A stretch of DNA of 49,094 bases from Bacteroidaceae bacterium (GTDB lineage: Bacteria; Bacteroidota; Bacteroidia; Bacteroidales; Bacteroidaceae): positions 1 to 49,094 of the forward strand of contig JAFRTL010000014.1 in assembly GCA_017427065.1 (NCBI GenBank), read 5' to 3'. Positions within the stretch are counted from its first letter, which is position 1; every line of letters begins with the position of its first letter. The notes beneath the pieces were generated by a model. That model ran no database searches. It saw nothing but the letters and a program-made list of their open reading frames with translations, and was not told the origin of the DNA. Positions 35,288 through 42,323 of the stretch are shown in pieces. Position numbers and translations under genes: made by a program.

Positions 35288-37507
35288 TTATATTTTAAGA
35301 TTATCTATATTTTTCCACATAGTCAGCACATTCTTCCCTTCGAAGCGCTCATAGTTGATTACATCCATCAAGTTGCGTACCAGGAAGATACCCAGTCCGC
35401 CGATGGGTCGGTCTTCTACCGAGAGGGTAGTATCAGCCCTCATCACATCAGTAGGAGCGAAAGACATTCCCTGATCCGTGAGGGTATAGCGCAGTCGGTC
35501 AGCTGTCACGTCCACGTCGATGGTCATCTCTCCCTCTGTTCCTGGAGGATAGGCATAGTCCATCACGTTTACCACCGCCTCTTCCACGGCCAATCGCAAA
35601 CTCATACCCAAGCTTGGGTCGATCTCCAACGACAGGTTGACGTCCTTGATAAAGTCATTCAGCGTCTTCACCGCTTTCACGTCGTTCTTCAAGGTGAGCG
35701 ACCGATGCATCAGGACTTCCTCCGTCTGTGGTGTATAGGTCAGTGCCATCAGCGTCACATCATCGCTCTGCGTCGCATGCTGCACAAATTGGCGTGCACG
35801 CTCCACCATGTCCTCTATCAGCACCTTTGGTGTCGTACGTTTCTTTTGTCGGCTCTCCTCGACGGCAGTCATCACACGTTTCAAGGTAAACTGGCGATGC
35901 TTCACATCCATCGCTTCAGTCAGTCCGTCGGTATAGAGGAAAAGCGTATCCCCAGCCTTGAGCTTGTCTTCCTGTGTCACGTAAATGTAGTCCATCACAC
36001 CGAGTGGGAGGTGTGGCTTGGCAGGCAGTGTCCTCACCTCATCGGGACTGATAATGATCGGGCGGTCGTGCCCTGCGTTGCAGTAACGCAATCGACCGGT
36101 TGGAAGGTCGAGCACCCCCACGAAGAAGGTGACGAACATACCCGACTCGTTTCCTTGGCAGATATACTCATTGAGGTTCTGCATGATGACCGACGGGTTG
36201 GTCTGATGAGAGGCAAAAGTACGGAAAAGCGAGTGTACCACCGCCATCACCAGGGCCGACGGCATACCCTTTCCACTCACGTCACCGATGCAGAAGAACA
36301 ACTTCTCATCGCGTATGAAGAAGTCGTACAGGTCACCATCCACCTCCTTCGCAGGGTCAAGCCAGCCATACAGGTCGATGTCATTGCGCTCTGGGAATGG
36401 CGGAAACACTTTCGGCAACATGTCCATCTGTATCTTGCTGGCCACCCGCAATTCACTGGAATAGCGTTCCTTCTCGATGGTGGTTTCCTGCAGATGCTTC
36501 ATACTCTTCACCGCTCTGTAGATGATGAAGCCCAACAACGCCAGACCGAGCAGCATCAGCAAAGACATTTTCTTACGCATGTCTATCAGGTTGGCATAAA
36601 TCTCATCATCATAGTTCACCACTGCCACTTGCCAACGATTCGGGTGTCTGATGGTACCAAAGAACACATAGCCGTCAGCGTGGTCTTCCCAGTCCTTGAA
36701 AGCCACCACCTTCACACGAGTGGTATCTTTCACGGCCCCCTCCTGCAATTTCACGTTCAGCAGGCGCACCGCCTCGTCCAGGTCTCTCTGCTTCACTTTG
36801 CCCGGCTCAGGTCCACTGATGAGCTGTCCGTCGGTCGTGAGCAGGAGGTCGAACGATGAGGGATAGAGCCTTCTGGAGTTCAACGTACGCCCTAGCCAGT
36901 CCACCGAAACATCTATCTGCAAGACAGCCACCACACGGCCATCAGCATCGTGCAGCGGATGGATATAGGTGGTAAGCATCATCTGCGCACCATCGACATC
37001 CATATAGGGATCGCACCAGTAAGCTGAATCGGCTTCTATGGCAGCATTGTAGAGGGCAGAAGTGGTATAATCGTGCGTCTCGGAGGCCACCTGCATGGTC
37101 TCTATCCTTCCATCCTGTCGGCGAGTGGAGTAAGGTTCGTAGAGCCGTCCTTTAGAGGGGAAATAGTCGGGGATGAATGCCAATCCACAGCCCGTTATGT
37201 CTGGGTTGTCTTCCACGAAACGGCGCGTCAGATCCATGTAGAAGTCGGGGGCGTTCAGTCCTTGTTCAGCCTCCCAACGACGGTTGGCCGTCGCAACCTC
37301 CACGGTGTTCAGTATGGCACGTATGTTCTGAGCCTTAATCACCAACTCATTCTCAGCATCGCGACTTAACTCGTTACGCACCTCATCACGTGTATAGTAG
37401 TACTGCATGGCCGAAATCAACTCCATGAGTGCTGCTGCCGCGAGGATGATGATCACTCCCGTACGTCCATTGAGTGTACCCAACCACTTCTTCAGATTCT
37501 CCAGCAT
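35288..37507 (-). CDS. SpoIIE-type PP2C phosphatase fused to sensor and RsbW-like ATPase
   Basis: A 739-residue membrane signalling protein. TM1 (about 15-35) and TM2 (about 312-333) flank a periplasmic Cache-like sensor. The PP2C/SpoIIE domain (about 355-590) shows the metal-binding acidic motifs: E-V-D-G-D-L-Y-D-F near 390, G-D-V-S-G-K-G near 408, Y-T-D-G-L-T-E near 524 and S-D-D-V-T near 583. A C-terminal GHKL ATPase domain (about 600-739: L-A-V-E-E-A-V-V-N-V-M-D-Y-A-Y, G-G-L-G-I-F-L-V) resembles the RsbW/SpoIIAB anti-sigma kinases. One polypeptide thus holds sensor, phosphatase and kinase, with its STAS substrate four bases downstream. It follows the PPTase gene by 15 bases. Confidence 0.9.
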   Translation of the reverse strand: MLENLKKWLGTLNGRTGVIIILAAAALMELISAMQYYYTRDEVRNELSRDAENELVIKAQNIRAILNTVEVATANRRWEAEQGLNAPDFYMDLTRRFVEDNPDITGCGLAFIPDYFPSKGRLYEPYSTRRQDGRIETMQVASETHDYTTSALYNAAIEADSAYWCDPYMDVDGAQMMLTTYIHPLHDADGRVVAVLQIDVSVDWLGRTLNSRRLYPSSFDLLLTTDGQLISGPEPGKVKQRDLDEAVRLLNVKLQEGAVKDTTRVKVVAFKDWEDHADGYVFFGTIRHPNRWQVAVVNYDDEIYANLIDMRKKMSLLMLLGLALLGFIIYRAVKSMKHLQETTIEKERYSSELRVASKIQMDMLPKVFPPFPERNDIDLYGWLDPAKEVDGDLYDFFIRDEKLFFCIGDVSGKGMPSALVMAVVHSLFRTFASHQTNPSVIMQNLNEYICQGNESGMFVTFFVGVLDLPTGRLRYCNAGHDRPIIISPDEVRTLPAKPHLPLGVMDYIYVTQEDKLKAGDTLFLYTDGLTEAMDVKHRQFTLKRVMTAVEESRQKKRTTPKVLIEDMVERARQFVQHATQSDDVTLMALTYTPQTEEVLMHRSLTLKNDVKAVKTLNDFIKDVNLSLEIDPSLGMSLRLAVEEAVVNVMDYAYPPGTEGEMTIDVDVTADRLRYTLTDQGMSFAPTDVMRADTTLSVEDRPIGGLGIFLVRNLMDVINYERFEGKNVLTMWKNIDNLKI

Positions 37508-37522
37508 TCCTTAAATCATCTA

Positions 37523-38083
37523 TTATTCATAGTAACAAACCGTCCACACATAGTCATTCTCCAGACACACCTCAGTATGGTTCCAGGTGCCGCTCATATC
37601 CAAATCCTTCATCGCATTGCTGATGCCCTGTCCTGTAAGTTTCAAGAAAGCCTCCTTTTGCGTCCAGCGCTTGATGAACTCCACATCGGGCCGCTCCGCC
37701 TGCTTCACCTCTTGGAGGTCGGCCTCGTTCAGCACATAGGCAGCCAACTCCTCTTTGTAAGAACGAATGCTCTCTATGTCGATGCCCACAGGTCGGTCGC
37801 TCACTGCACACGCCACCGCCATGCGGCAATGGCTCAGACTGAAGTGAATGTCTGGATGCGCCTTGAGGGTGGGTTTCCCATGCTCCCCGAAGACCAGCTC
37901 CTGTGGCTCCGTGATGCCATATTCTTCCTCCAGTGCCCTTTGTAACAGTCTGTAAGCCGCCACTGACTGTCGCCTCCCTGCCTCATGATGGAAGCGTAGG
38001 GCTTTCTCACGACGCTGCGCAGAGACCTGTGTCAGCGCCTGATTTAAGTCCATATCTTCTATATGGTCGTCAATGTAAATCAC
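37523..38083 (-). CDS. Sfp-type 4'-phosphopantetheinyl transferase
   Basis: About 186 residues. It transfers phosphopantetheine from CoA to the Ser of carrier proteins, here presumably the two NRPS PCP domains. Motifs: F-S-L-S-H-C; V-G-I-D102-I-E104 (metal-binding acids); and the W-T-Q-K143-E144-A-F-L-K-L-T-G-Q-G signature. GTG 38083 (giving M-I-Y-I-D-D-H) is my preferred start; ATG 38053 is the alternative. The open frame upstream runs into the tRNA-His terminator and cannot be coding. First gene of the minus-strand operon PPTase-SpoIIE-STAS-barrel. It could also serve the housekeeping acyl carrier protein. Confidence 0.85.
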   Translation of the reverse strand: MIYIDDHIEDMDLNQALTQVSAQRREKALRFHHEAGRRQSVAAYRLLQRALEEEYGITEPQELVFGEHGKPTLKAHPDIHFSLSHCRMAVACAVSDRPVGIDIESIRSYKEELAAYVLNEADLQEVKQAERPDVEFIKRWTQKEAFLKLTGQGISNAMKDLDMSGTWNHTEVCLENDYVWTVCYYE

Positions 38084-38112
38084 AAACTTCAGTCTAACTT
38101 CTTTTAAAGGTG

Positions 38113-38120
38113 TAAAGATA
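38113..38120 (-). promoter_or_regulatory. Candidate -7 element for the PPTase operon
   Basis: TATCTTTA on the minus strand (one mismatch to TAnnTTTG), 29 bases ahead of GTG 38083 and downstream of the tRNA-His terminator. This gives the PPTase operon its own promoter. Confidence 0.35.
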
Positions 38121-38161
38121 GTAAAAATAGAATATTTACAAGAAAAAACTATAAAAAAAGA

Positions 38162-38191
38162 AAAGACCTTGCAAAAACTTGCAAGGTCTTT
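38162..38191 (-). terminator. Terminator of tRNA-His
   Basis: AAAGACCTTGCAA pairs perfectly with TTGCAAGGTCTTT around a four-base loop. On the minus strand it is followed by TTTTCTTTTTTT, giving a strong intrinsic terminator just after the tRNA. Confidence 0.85.
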
Positions 38192-38197
38192 GGAAAG

Positions 38198-38272
38198 GGT
38201 GCCCAGTCGGACTCGAACCGACGACATTCAGAACCACAATCTGACGCTCTAACCAACTGAACTATGGGCACC
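38198..38272 (-). tRNA. tRNA-His (GTG anticodon)
   Basis: Cloverleaf on the minus strand: acceptor GTGCCCA with TGGGCAC, plus the extra G-1 paired with C73 that defines tRNA-His; anticodon stem TCAGA/TCTGA with loop TTGTGGT (anticodon GTG); T-arm GTCGGTTCGAGTCCGAC. CCA is not encoded. Confidence 0.96.
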
Positions 38273-38300
38273 ATGTGTGCTCCTCTCTCGAAAAGCGATG

Positions 38301-38331
38301 CAAATATAGGGCTTCTATTTGAATCTGCCAA
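38301..38331 (-). promoter_or_regulatory. Bacteroidetes promoter of tRNA-His
   Basis: On the minus strand, TTG at 38331-38329, 20 bases, then TATATTTG at 38308-38301. Good spacing for a -33/-7 pair, 28 bases ahead of the tRNA. Confidence 0.5.
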
Positions 38332-38361
38332 CTATTTTCTAAAAAAAAACTAGAATGTAGC

Positions 38362-38928
38362 TTATTTCACCTCAACACGGTGACGAAAGATGTCTGATAG
38401 CGACTGCATGAACACCTGCCGATGATCATTGAGAGTCTTAAGCAGCGATGCCTGTAAAGCGGAGTCGATCCCTTTCTGACCTTCCAACTCGAAACCGTCA
38501 CGCTTAGCCGTAAAGAGGGCGATACCATCTTCACTTACAGCATAGATGCGCGCATTGCCCACCATGTTATGGTCTAAGTAATAGCAAGCTGGACCTTCGC
38601 AAAACAGATTGGTGACATTTATTGGAAGAGAGAGAGAGGACTGGTCAGCTAAAGTGACCATGGAAGTGTTCATGGAACTGTTCAGGGCACTTTCTTCTTT
38701 CATATTCTTAGTAAGGAAATAGAGGGAGAAGACTGTCACCGCAATAGCAGCAGTCAAACCAAGCCACCGCTTTAGGGTTTGTTCCCTACCCTGTTGCTTG
38801 AGACGTAACACTGCTTGAGGCAGACGAGCTTCCAACTGCTCCCAACTTGCTTCGGGAAGCACCTCCTCATAGTCGTCCAGCTTATCTCTGAAGTGTAACC
38901 AAGGTTCTTGATTTTCTTTAGCTCTCAT
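38362..38928 (-). CDS. Membrane anti-sigma-like protein
   Basis: A 188-residue protein with a cytoplasmic helical N-terminus (about 1-52: W-L-H-F-R-D-K-L-D-D-Y-E-E ... W-E-Q-L-E-A-R-L), a single membrane helix (about 55-72) and a periplasmic C-terminal part with two Cys. I see no named domain. Its start overlaps the stop of an ECF sigma gene by four bases (ATGA), and this layout (short cytoplasmic region, one membrane pass, periplasmic domain) is that of ECF anti-sigma factors. The function is inferred from position and topology only. Confidence 0.6.
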   Translation of the reverse strand: MRAKENQEPWLHFRDKLDDYEEVLPEASWEQLEARLPQAVLRLKQQGREQTLKRWLGLTAAIAVTVFSLYFLTKNMKEESALNSSMNTSMVTLADQSSLSLPINVTNLFCEGPACYYLDHNMVGNARIYAVSEDGIALFTAKRDGFELEGQKGIDSALQASLLKTLNDHRQVFMQSLSDIFRHRVEVK

Positions 38929-39491
38929 TCTTTATTCTCCTTTATCCAATTCTTAATTTTTTCTGTCAGAAGAGCTTTCGCACGTACCAACTGTGAAGCA
39001 GAGGAGCGTTCCTTGATGCCCAGCATCTTAGCAATCTCTTTATGCGACTTATCTTCCATGACATAGAGGTTGAACACGGTGCGATAACCATCGGGCAGTT
39101 CGCCCAGTAGCTGCATCAATACATCAGAAGGTATCAGATCCACATCCTCAGCATCGGGAATCTCTTCCGACAGAGGGGTAGCATCGATGTCGATACTCTC
39201 ACGCAGTGCATCACTGTGGCGGAGATATTGTAGGGCTTCATTGCGCATCACGACCTTCAGCCATGACTGCAGGGATCCCTCTCCCCTATGCTCAAACTGT
39301 GAAATGGAAGTATAGACTTTGATGAACCCTTCCTGAAGCAGGTCTTGTGCCGTATCACGGTCACCCACATAGCGCATCAGATAGGCCAGCATGCGCGGAG
39401 CATATTGCTCATAGAGCACGCGGAACGCGTCATGGTCGCCCTGAGCACAACGTCTCACCAAATCGTCTTCTGTGTATAACTTCCTTTGCAC
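38925..39491 (-). CDS. ECF-type RNA polymerase sigma factor
   Basis: A 188-residue sigma-70 family group IV protein. Region 2 spans about 10-80, with D-T-A-Q-D-L-L-Q-E-G-F-I-K-V-Y for core binding and -10 recognition. After a short acidic linker, region 4 (about 125-180) reads E-L-P-D-G-Y-R-T-V-F-N-L-Y-V-M-E-D-K-S-H-K-E-I-A-K-M-L-G-I with a helix-turn-helix for -35 recognition. No region 3 and no C-terminal extension. No SusC/D or FecR-type genes are beside it, so it is not a standard polysaccharide or iron-uptake sigma unit. Coupled by overlap to the membrane protein, its likely anti-sigma factor. Confidence 0.92.
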   Translation of the reverse strand: MQRKLYTEDDLVRRCAQGDHDAFRVLYEQYAPRMLAYLMRYVGDRDTAQDLLQEGFIKVYTSISQFEHRGEGSLQSWLKVVMRNEALQYLRHSDALRESIDIDATPLSEEIPDAEDVDLIPSDVLMQLLGELPDGYRTVFNLYVMEDKSHKEIAKMLGIKERSSASQLVRAKALLTEKIKNWIKENKE

Positions 39492-39519
39492 CTGTTCTAT
39501 TAATTAAATGCTACGACTG

Positions 39520-39527
39520 CAAAAATA
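39520..39527 (-). promoter_or_regulatory. Bacteroidetes -7 element for the ECF sigma gene
   Basis: TATTTTTG on the minus strand, 28 bases before the start codon, matching TAnnTTTG. Confidence 0.4.
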
Positions 39528-39569
39528 CTGCATCTAGTTTTAAAAATAAAAGATTTCGGAGTTTTTTTA

Positions 39570-39850
39570 TTCTTTTCTTCGCTACAGCTCGAAGAAAAGA
39601 ACCAAAAGAAGCGCCGCCGTCTGCACTTCTTCCGCTAAAATCACTCACGTTTTCTCATTCATTTCTTTGCTCCTGCAAAGAAACGAATCAAAGAAACACG
39701 CCGACTGCATTTTTTCCACTAAAAATTGCTCACGTTTTTCTAAGCGCCGCAAGACGTGCGCTTCGTGCTCTTTGCGATGCGGCGCTTTATACGAAAAACT
39801 TTCCCAATTTTCTTAACGCTCCAAAAATGAGGTCGGAAAGAAGGCTGAGC
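39570..39850 (+). repeat. Structured dispersed repeat, copy B
   Basis: Two start hairpins in a row: TTCTTTTCTTCG (39570-39581) with 39590-39601, and TTTCTTTGC (39662-39670) with GCAAAGAAA (39675-39683). Each is followed by a CGCCG-C-TGCA / TTCC-CTAAAA / CTCACGTTTT block. The long stem AAGCGCCGCA (39742-39751) with TGCGGCGCTT (39778-39787) and the closing AACGCTCCAAAAATGAGGTCGGAAAG come next. The wider gap 39492-40000 holds no convincing gene. Confidence 0.75.
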
Positions 39851-39956
39851 ACAACACGGAGGCTATAGCCCTCTCCCTCTCTTAGTCTCCCCCAATGGGG
39901 GAGATAAAGAGGGGGTAGCAACGTGCGAAAGAAATGAATAAGAAAAAAGCAAAAAT

Positions 39957-39982
39957 AAAAGGGAGCGAGTTCGCTCCCTTTT
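39957..39982. terminator. Terminator downstream of the aquaporin gene
   Basis: AAAAGGGAGCGA (39957-39968) pairs with TCGCTCCCTTTT (39971-39982) with a minimal loop, and T-rich sequence follows on both strands. It ends the minus-strand aquaporin transcript. Confidence 0.75.
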
Positions 39983-40000
39983 ATTTTAATTCCCTTAATG

Positions 40001-40675
40001 TTACTTTGCTGGATGCACCATTTTCCAAATACCTGCAGCGCAAGCTGCACCAATGAATGGACCTACGATGAAAATCCAGAGATTGGTCAAGGCTGTGCCG
40101 CCCTGGAAGAAAGCAGGAGCAATAGAACGTGCTGGGTTCACAGAAGTACCAGTGTAGCGGATGCAAACCAAGTGTACCAGTACGAGGCTGAGACCGATAG
40201 CCAGACCAGCGAAGTTGTTGGTAGCACCATTGGTCTTGGAAGTTGCACCAAGCACAACAAGCACGAATACACAGGTGAAGATAATCTCGGCCAGCAAACC
40301 ACCGATGACACTCACACCAGCCTGCAAGTCATTGGCACCTGTACCAGACAGTGAGTCAACATTGCTGGTAAGCAACCACAACAGAATAGAGCCGATGAAC
40401 GCTCCAATAACCTGGAACAGCATGTACATGCCACAATCCTTGGCACTCATGCGACCAGTGAGGTAGCAACCCAATGTGATAGCTGGATTAATGTGGCATC
40501 CTGAGATACCACCAATGGTGTAAGCCATAGCTACTACAGCCAAACCGAAAGCTAATGCCGTACCTACCACAGCGGGGATGTTTGCTACAGGATCACAGCC
40601 TAAGCTGACTGCTACGCCACAACCCATCAAAACGAGCACCATAGTGCCCACCATTTCTGCTAAATACTTTTTCAT
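40001..40675 (-). CDS. aqpZ: Aquaporin Z
   Basis: A 224-residue MIP channel with six membrane helices and both half-helix NPA boxes: S-G-C-H-I-N-P-A and T-S-V-N-P-A-R-S. The selectivity filter residues of AqpZ are all present: Phe in A-F-G-L, His in L-V-H-L, Thr in T-G-T-S-V, and Arg after the second NPA. This points to a water-selective channel and not a glycerol facilitator, which would have Gly in place of the His and a longer loop. Inner membrane. Monocistronic, with a TATATTTG element upstream and a strong terminator downstream. Confidence 0.92.
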   Translation of the reverse strand: MKKYLAEMVGTMVLVLMGCGVAVSLGCDPVANIPAVVGTALAFGLAVVAMAYTIGGISGCHINPAITLGCYLTGRMSAKDCGMYMLFQVIGAFIGSILLWLLTSNVDSLSGTGANDLQAGVSVIGGLLAEIIFTCVFVLVVLGATSKTNGATNNFAGLAIGLSLVLVHLVCIRYTGTSVNPARSIAPAFFQGGTALTNLWIFIVGPFIGAACAAGIWKMVHPAK

Positions 40676-40716
40676 AATACATTTAATTTAATAATGAGTT
40701 AACTGTTTCTTGACTA

Positions 40717-40724
40717 CAAATATA
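40717..40724 (-). promoter_or_regulatory. Bacteroidetes -7 element for aqpZ
   Basis: TATATTTG on the minus strand, 41 bases ahead of the start codon. Confidence 0.43.
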
Positions 40725-40895
40725 GCATATCCTTCAGAAAAAAAATACTTTTTCCTTATATTTTTTGAAGAAAATATCTTGATATAAAATGAGAAGCACT
40801 AACCTACGTTTAGGCCTATGCTTCTGGTTGTCATTCTTGATTTTTCCCATACCTCACAATAATCGTGTGTATGGGTTTTTGGGTATTAATTGTTT

Positions 40896-40983
40896 TTTCT
40901 ACGCACAAGAACAAGTGTTTCTACACGTAGGAACAATATGTCCATTACTGTGGACATTTATGTTCATAACTATGGACATTAAT
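40896..40983 (+). repeat. Four 22-bp phased repeat units, iteron- or operator-like
   Basis: Four consecutive 22-base units, starting at 40896, 40918, 40940 and 40962. The first two share TTTCTAC-N6-GAACA. The last two share GTYCATWACTRTGGACATT, and each forms a dyad with the AT that precedes it (ATGTCCA...TGGACAT). A 22-bp period places successive units on nearly the same face of the helix. They sit in the 667-base gap between aqpZ and the second BASS gene (40676-41342), which contains no convincing gene. Confidence 0.65.
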
Positions 40984-41030
40984 CATTACAATTGCTACCA
41001 TTAAGGCTAACAATTGCTCCCCTCTCTATA

Positions 41031-41266
41031 TTCACTTTCACCCTTCACCTCAGGCGAGTTAAGGCATATAAACCATCTAGTTCCAGTGGTGAAGGTGGAG
41101 CATTTCACCTTCACCTTACCTTCACCTCACCTTCACCTTGTTTCTCTGCCCTTCCAAAAAGGGTGAAAGTGGGTGAAAGTAGGGTGAAAGTCAGCGTTTT
41201 TACCTTCACCTACTTAACTTACTTGTACTCAGCTAAATAAGTCCAGAAGGTGAAGGATGAAGGTAA
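41031..41266. repeat. TTCACC / GGTGAA-rich repeat stretch
   Basis: A stretch with many TTCACC hexamers in both orientations: several in tandem from 41104, three GGTGAAAG copies between 41161 and 41192, and outlying copies near 41035, 41088, 41202 and 41247. The left half mostly reads TTCACC and the middle reads GGTGAA, so it can fold back on itself. Spacers are irregular and there is no CRISPR-type unit. Confidence 0.6.
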
Positions 41267-41342
41267 AAAAGCACTTCTCCACTCTCTATTAGATAGTTTT
41301 TTCTTAAATACAATAAAGAACTTTCAATATTTCGTAAAAAAG

Positions 41343-42323
41343 TCAATTTTTCTTCCGCTTATCCCACCTCAGATAGATGCCTGCCAGGATGGTGCCACTG
41401 ATACTGTGCCAAGCGCATGAGATGGCGCAAGGAAGGACAGAGAGTGGTTGTGCTGCAAAGAAGGTGCCTGCTAGTACGGTTGCCAATCCTGCATTCTGCA
41501 TACCAACCTCGATACTGAGGGTGCGTTTCTTCGCTGTATTGAAACGTGCCAGTCGACCCACGGTCCATCCCAACAAATAGCCTAGAGAGTTATGACAGAA
41601 CACCACGAGGAAGGTCCAAAGGAACAGCCATAAGCCACGTGCTACCAGGTCATCGTGTACAGTGGATACGACCCCACCTACTATAAAAGCTAAACAGGTG
41701 ACACTGAGTCCTGGCATCATGGATTGGATGACAGGGAAACTGTTACGGTGGGAATAGGTATAGTTCAGGAAGCAGCCTATACCCACTGGGATAATAGTCA
41801 CGATAAGGATGTTCAGGAACATGCCTACTGCATCGATCTCAATAATCGCTCCAGCCGTGAGTTGCATCAGCAAAGGTGTCATGACTGGTGCCAGCAGGGT
41901 GGAAGCACAGGTCATTCCAACAGAGAAAGCTACATCTCCATGACAAAGGAAAGACATGATGTTGCTGGACACGCCGCCAGGACAGCAGCCAACCAACAAG
42001 ATACCCAATGCCAAAGCCGGTTCTAAGCGAAAGACATGTACCAACAGGTAGGCCACGCAAGGCATGATAAAGAACTGTGCACATGCTCCGATGAAAATAT
42101 CGAATGGACGACGTGCCAGGATACGGAAATCTTGCGTGGTGAGCGTCAGTCCCATGGTCAGCATGATAATGCCTAATATCACGGTCTGCGTATTACCTCT
42201 TACCCAAGCAAACAACTGAGGTAAAAAGAAGGACAGGATAGCGGCAGCTATCACCACTATCGACGCATGTCCTGACAGCCAACGACTGAGTTTCTGAATG
42301 ACAGCAATCATGGGATTAATCAT
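41343..42323 (-). CDS. BASS-family sodium/organic-anion symporter (second copy)
   Basis: About 326 residues; same family as the gene at 917 and clearly diverged from it. Motifs G-C-C-P-G-G-V-S-S-N and E-V-G-M-Q-N-A-G-L-A are intact, with nine or ten hydrophobic helices. ATG 42323 (M-I-N-P-M-I-A-V) overlaps the nitrilase stop by eight bases; ATG 42311 is an alternative. The longer open frame has no family similarity at its N-terminus. The overlap makes it the second gene of a nitrilase-BASS operon, so its substrate may be related to the amidase, such as a small carboxylate or carbamoylated amine. That link is inference. Confidence 0.86.
   Translation of the reverse strand: MINPMIAVIQKLSRWLSGHASIVVIAAAILSFFLPQLFAWVRGNTQTVILGIIMLTMGLTLTTQDFRILARRPFDIFIGACAQFFIMPCVAYLLVHVFRLEPALALGILLVGCCPGGVSSNIMSFLCHGDVAFSVGMTCASTLLAPVMTPLLMQLTAGAIIEIDAVGMFLNILIVTIIPVGIGCFLNYTYSHRNSFPVIQSMMPGLSVTCLAFIVGGVVSTVHDDLVARGLWLFLWTFLVVFCHNSLGYLLGWTVGRLARFNTAKKRTLSIEVGMQNAGLATVLAGTFFAAQPLSVLPCAISCAWHSISGTILAGIYLRWDKRKKN

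Noticed and set aside
35282-36859. A long open frame (525 codons) on the plus strand opposite the SpoIIE gene
   Set aside because: It is His-rich with no recognisable domain and lies wholly antisense to a protein with intact PP2C and ATPase motifs. It is a shadow of that gene's codon bias.
38084-38227. N-terminal extension of the phosphopantetheinyl transferase
   Set aside because: The frame passes through the tRNA-His terminator and into the tRNA, and family members start near the I-Y-I strand.
38198-38272. tRNA-His as an integration site for the NRPS region
   Set aside because: I looked for a copy of the tRNA 3' end (GGGTGCCCAGTCGGACTC) near the other edge at about 23.4-23.6 kb and saw none. 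No integrase gene is in the window.
40789-41240. Two small plus-strand frames in the aqpZ-BASS gap
   Set aside because: They run through the 22-bp units and the TTCACC stretch, and have low-complexity sequence with no homology I recognise.
41031-41266. TTCACC-rich stretch as a CRISPR array
   Set aside because: Repeats are about six bases, irregularly spaced and in both orientations, and there are no cas genes.
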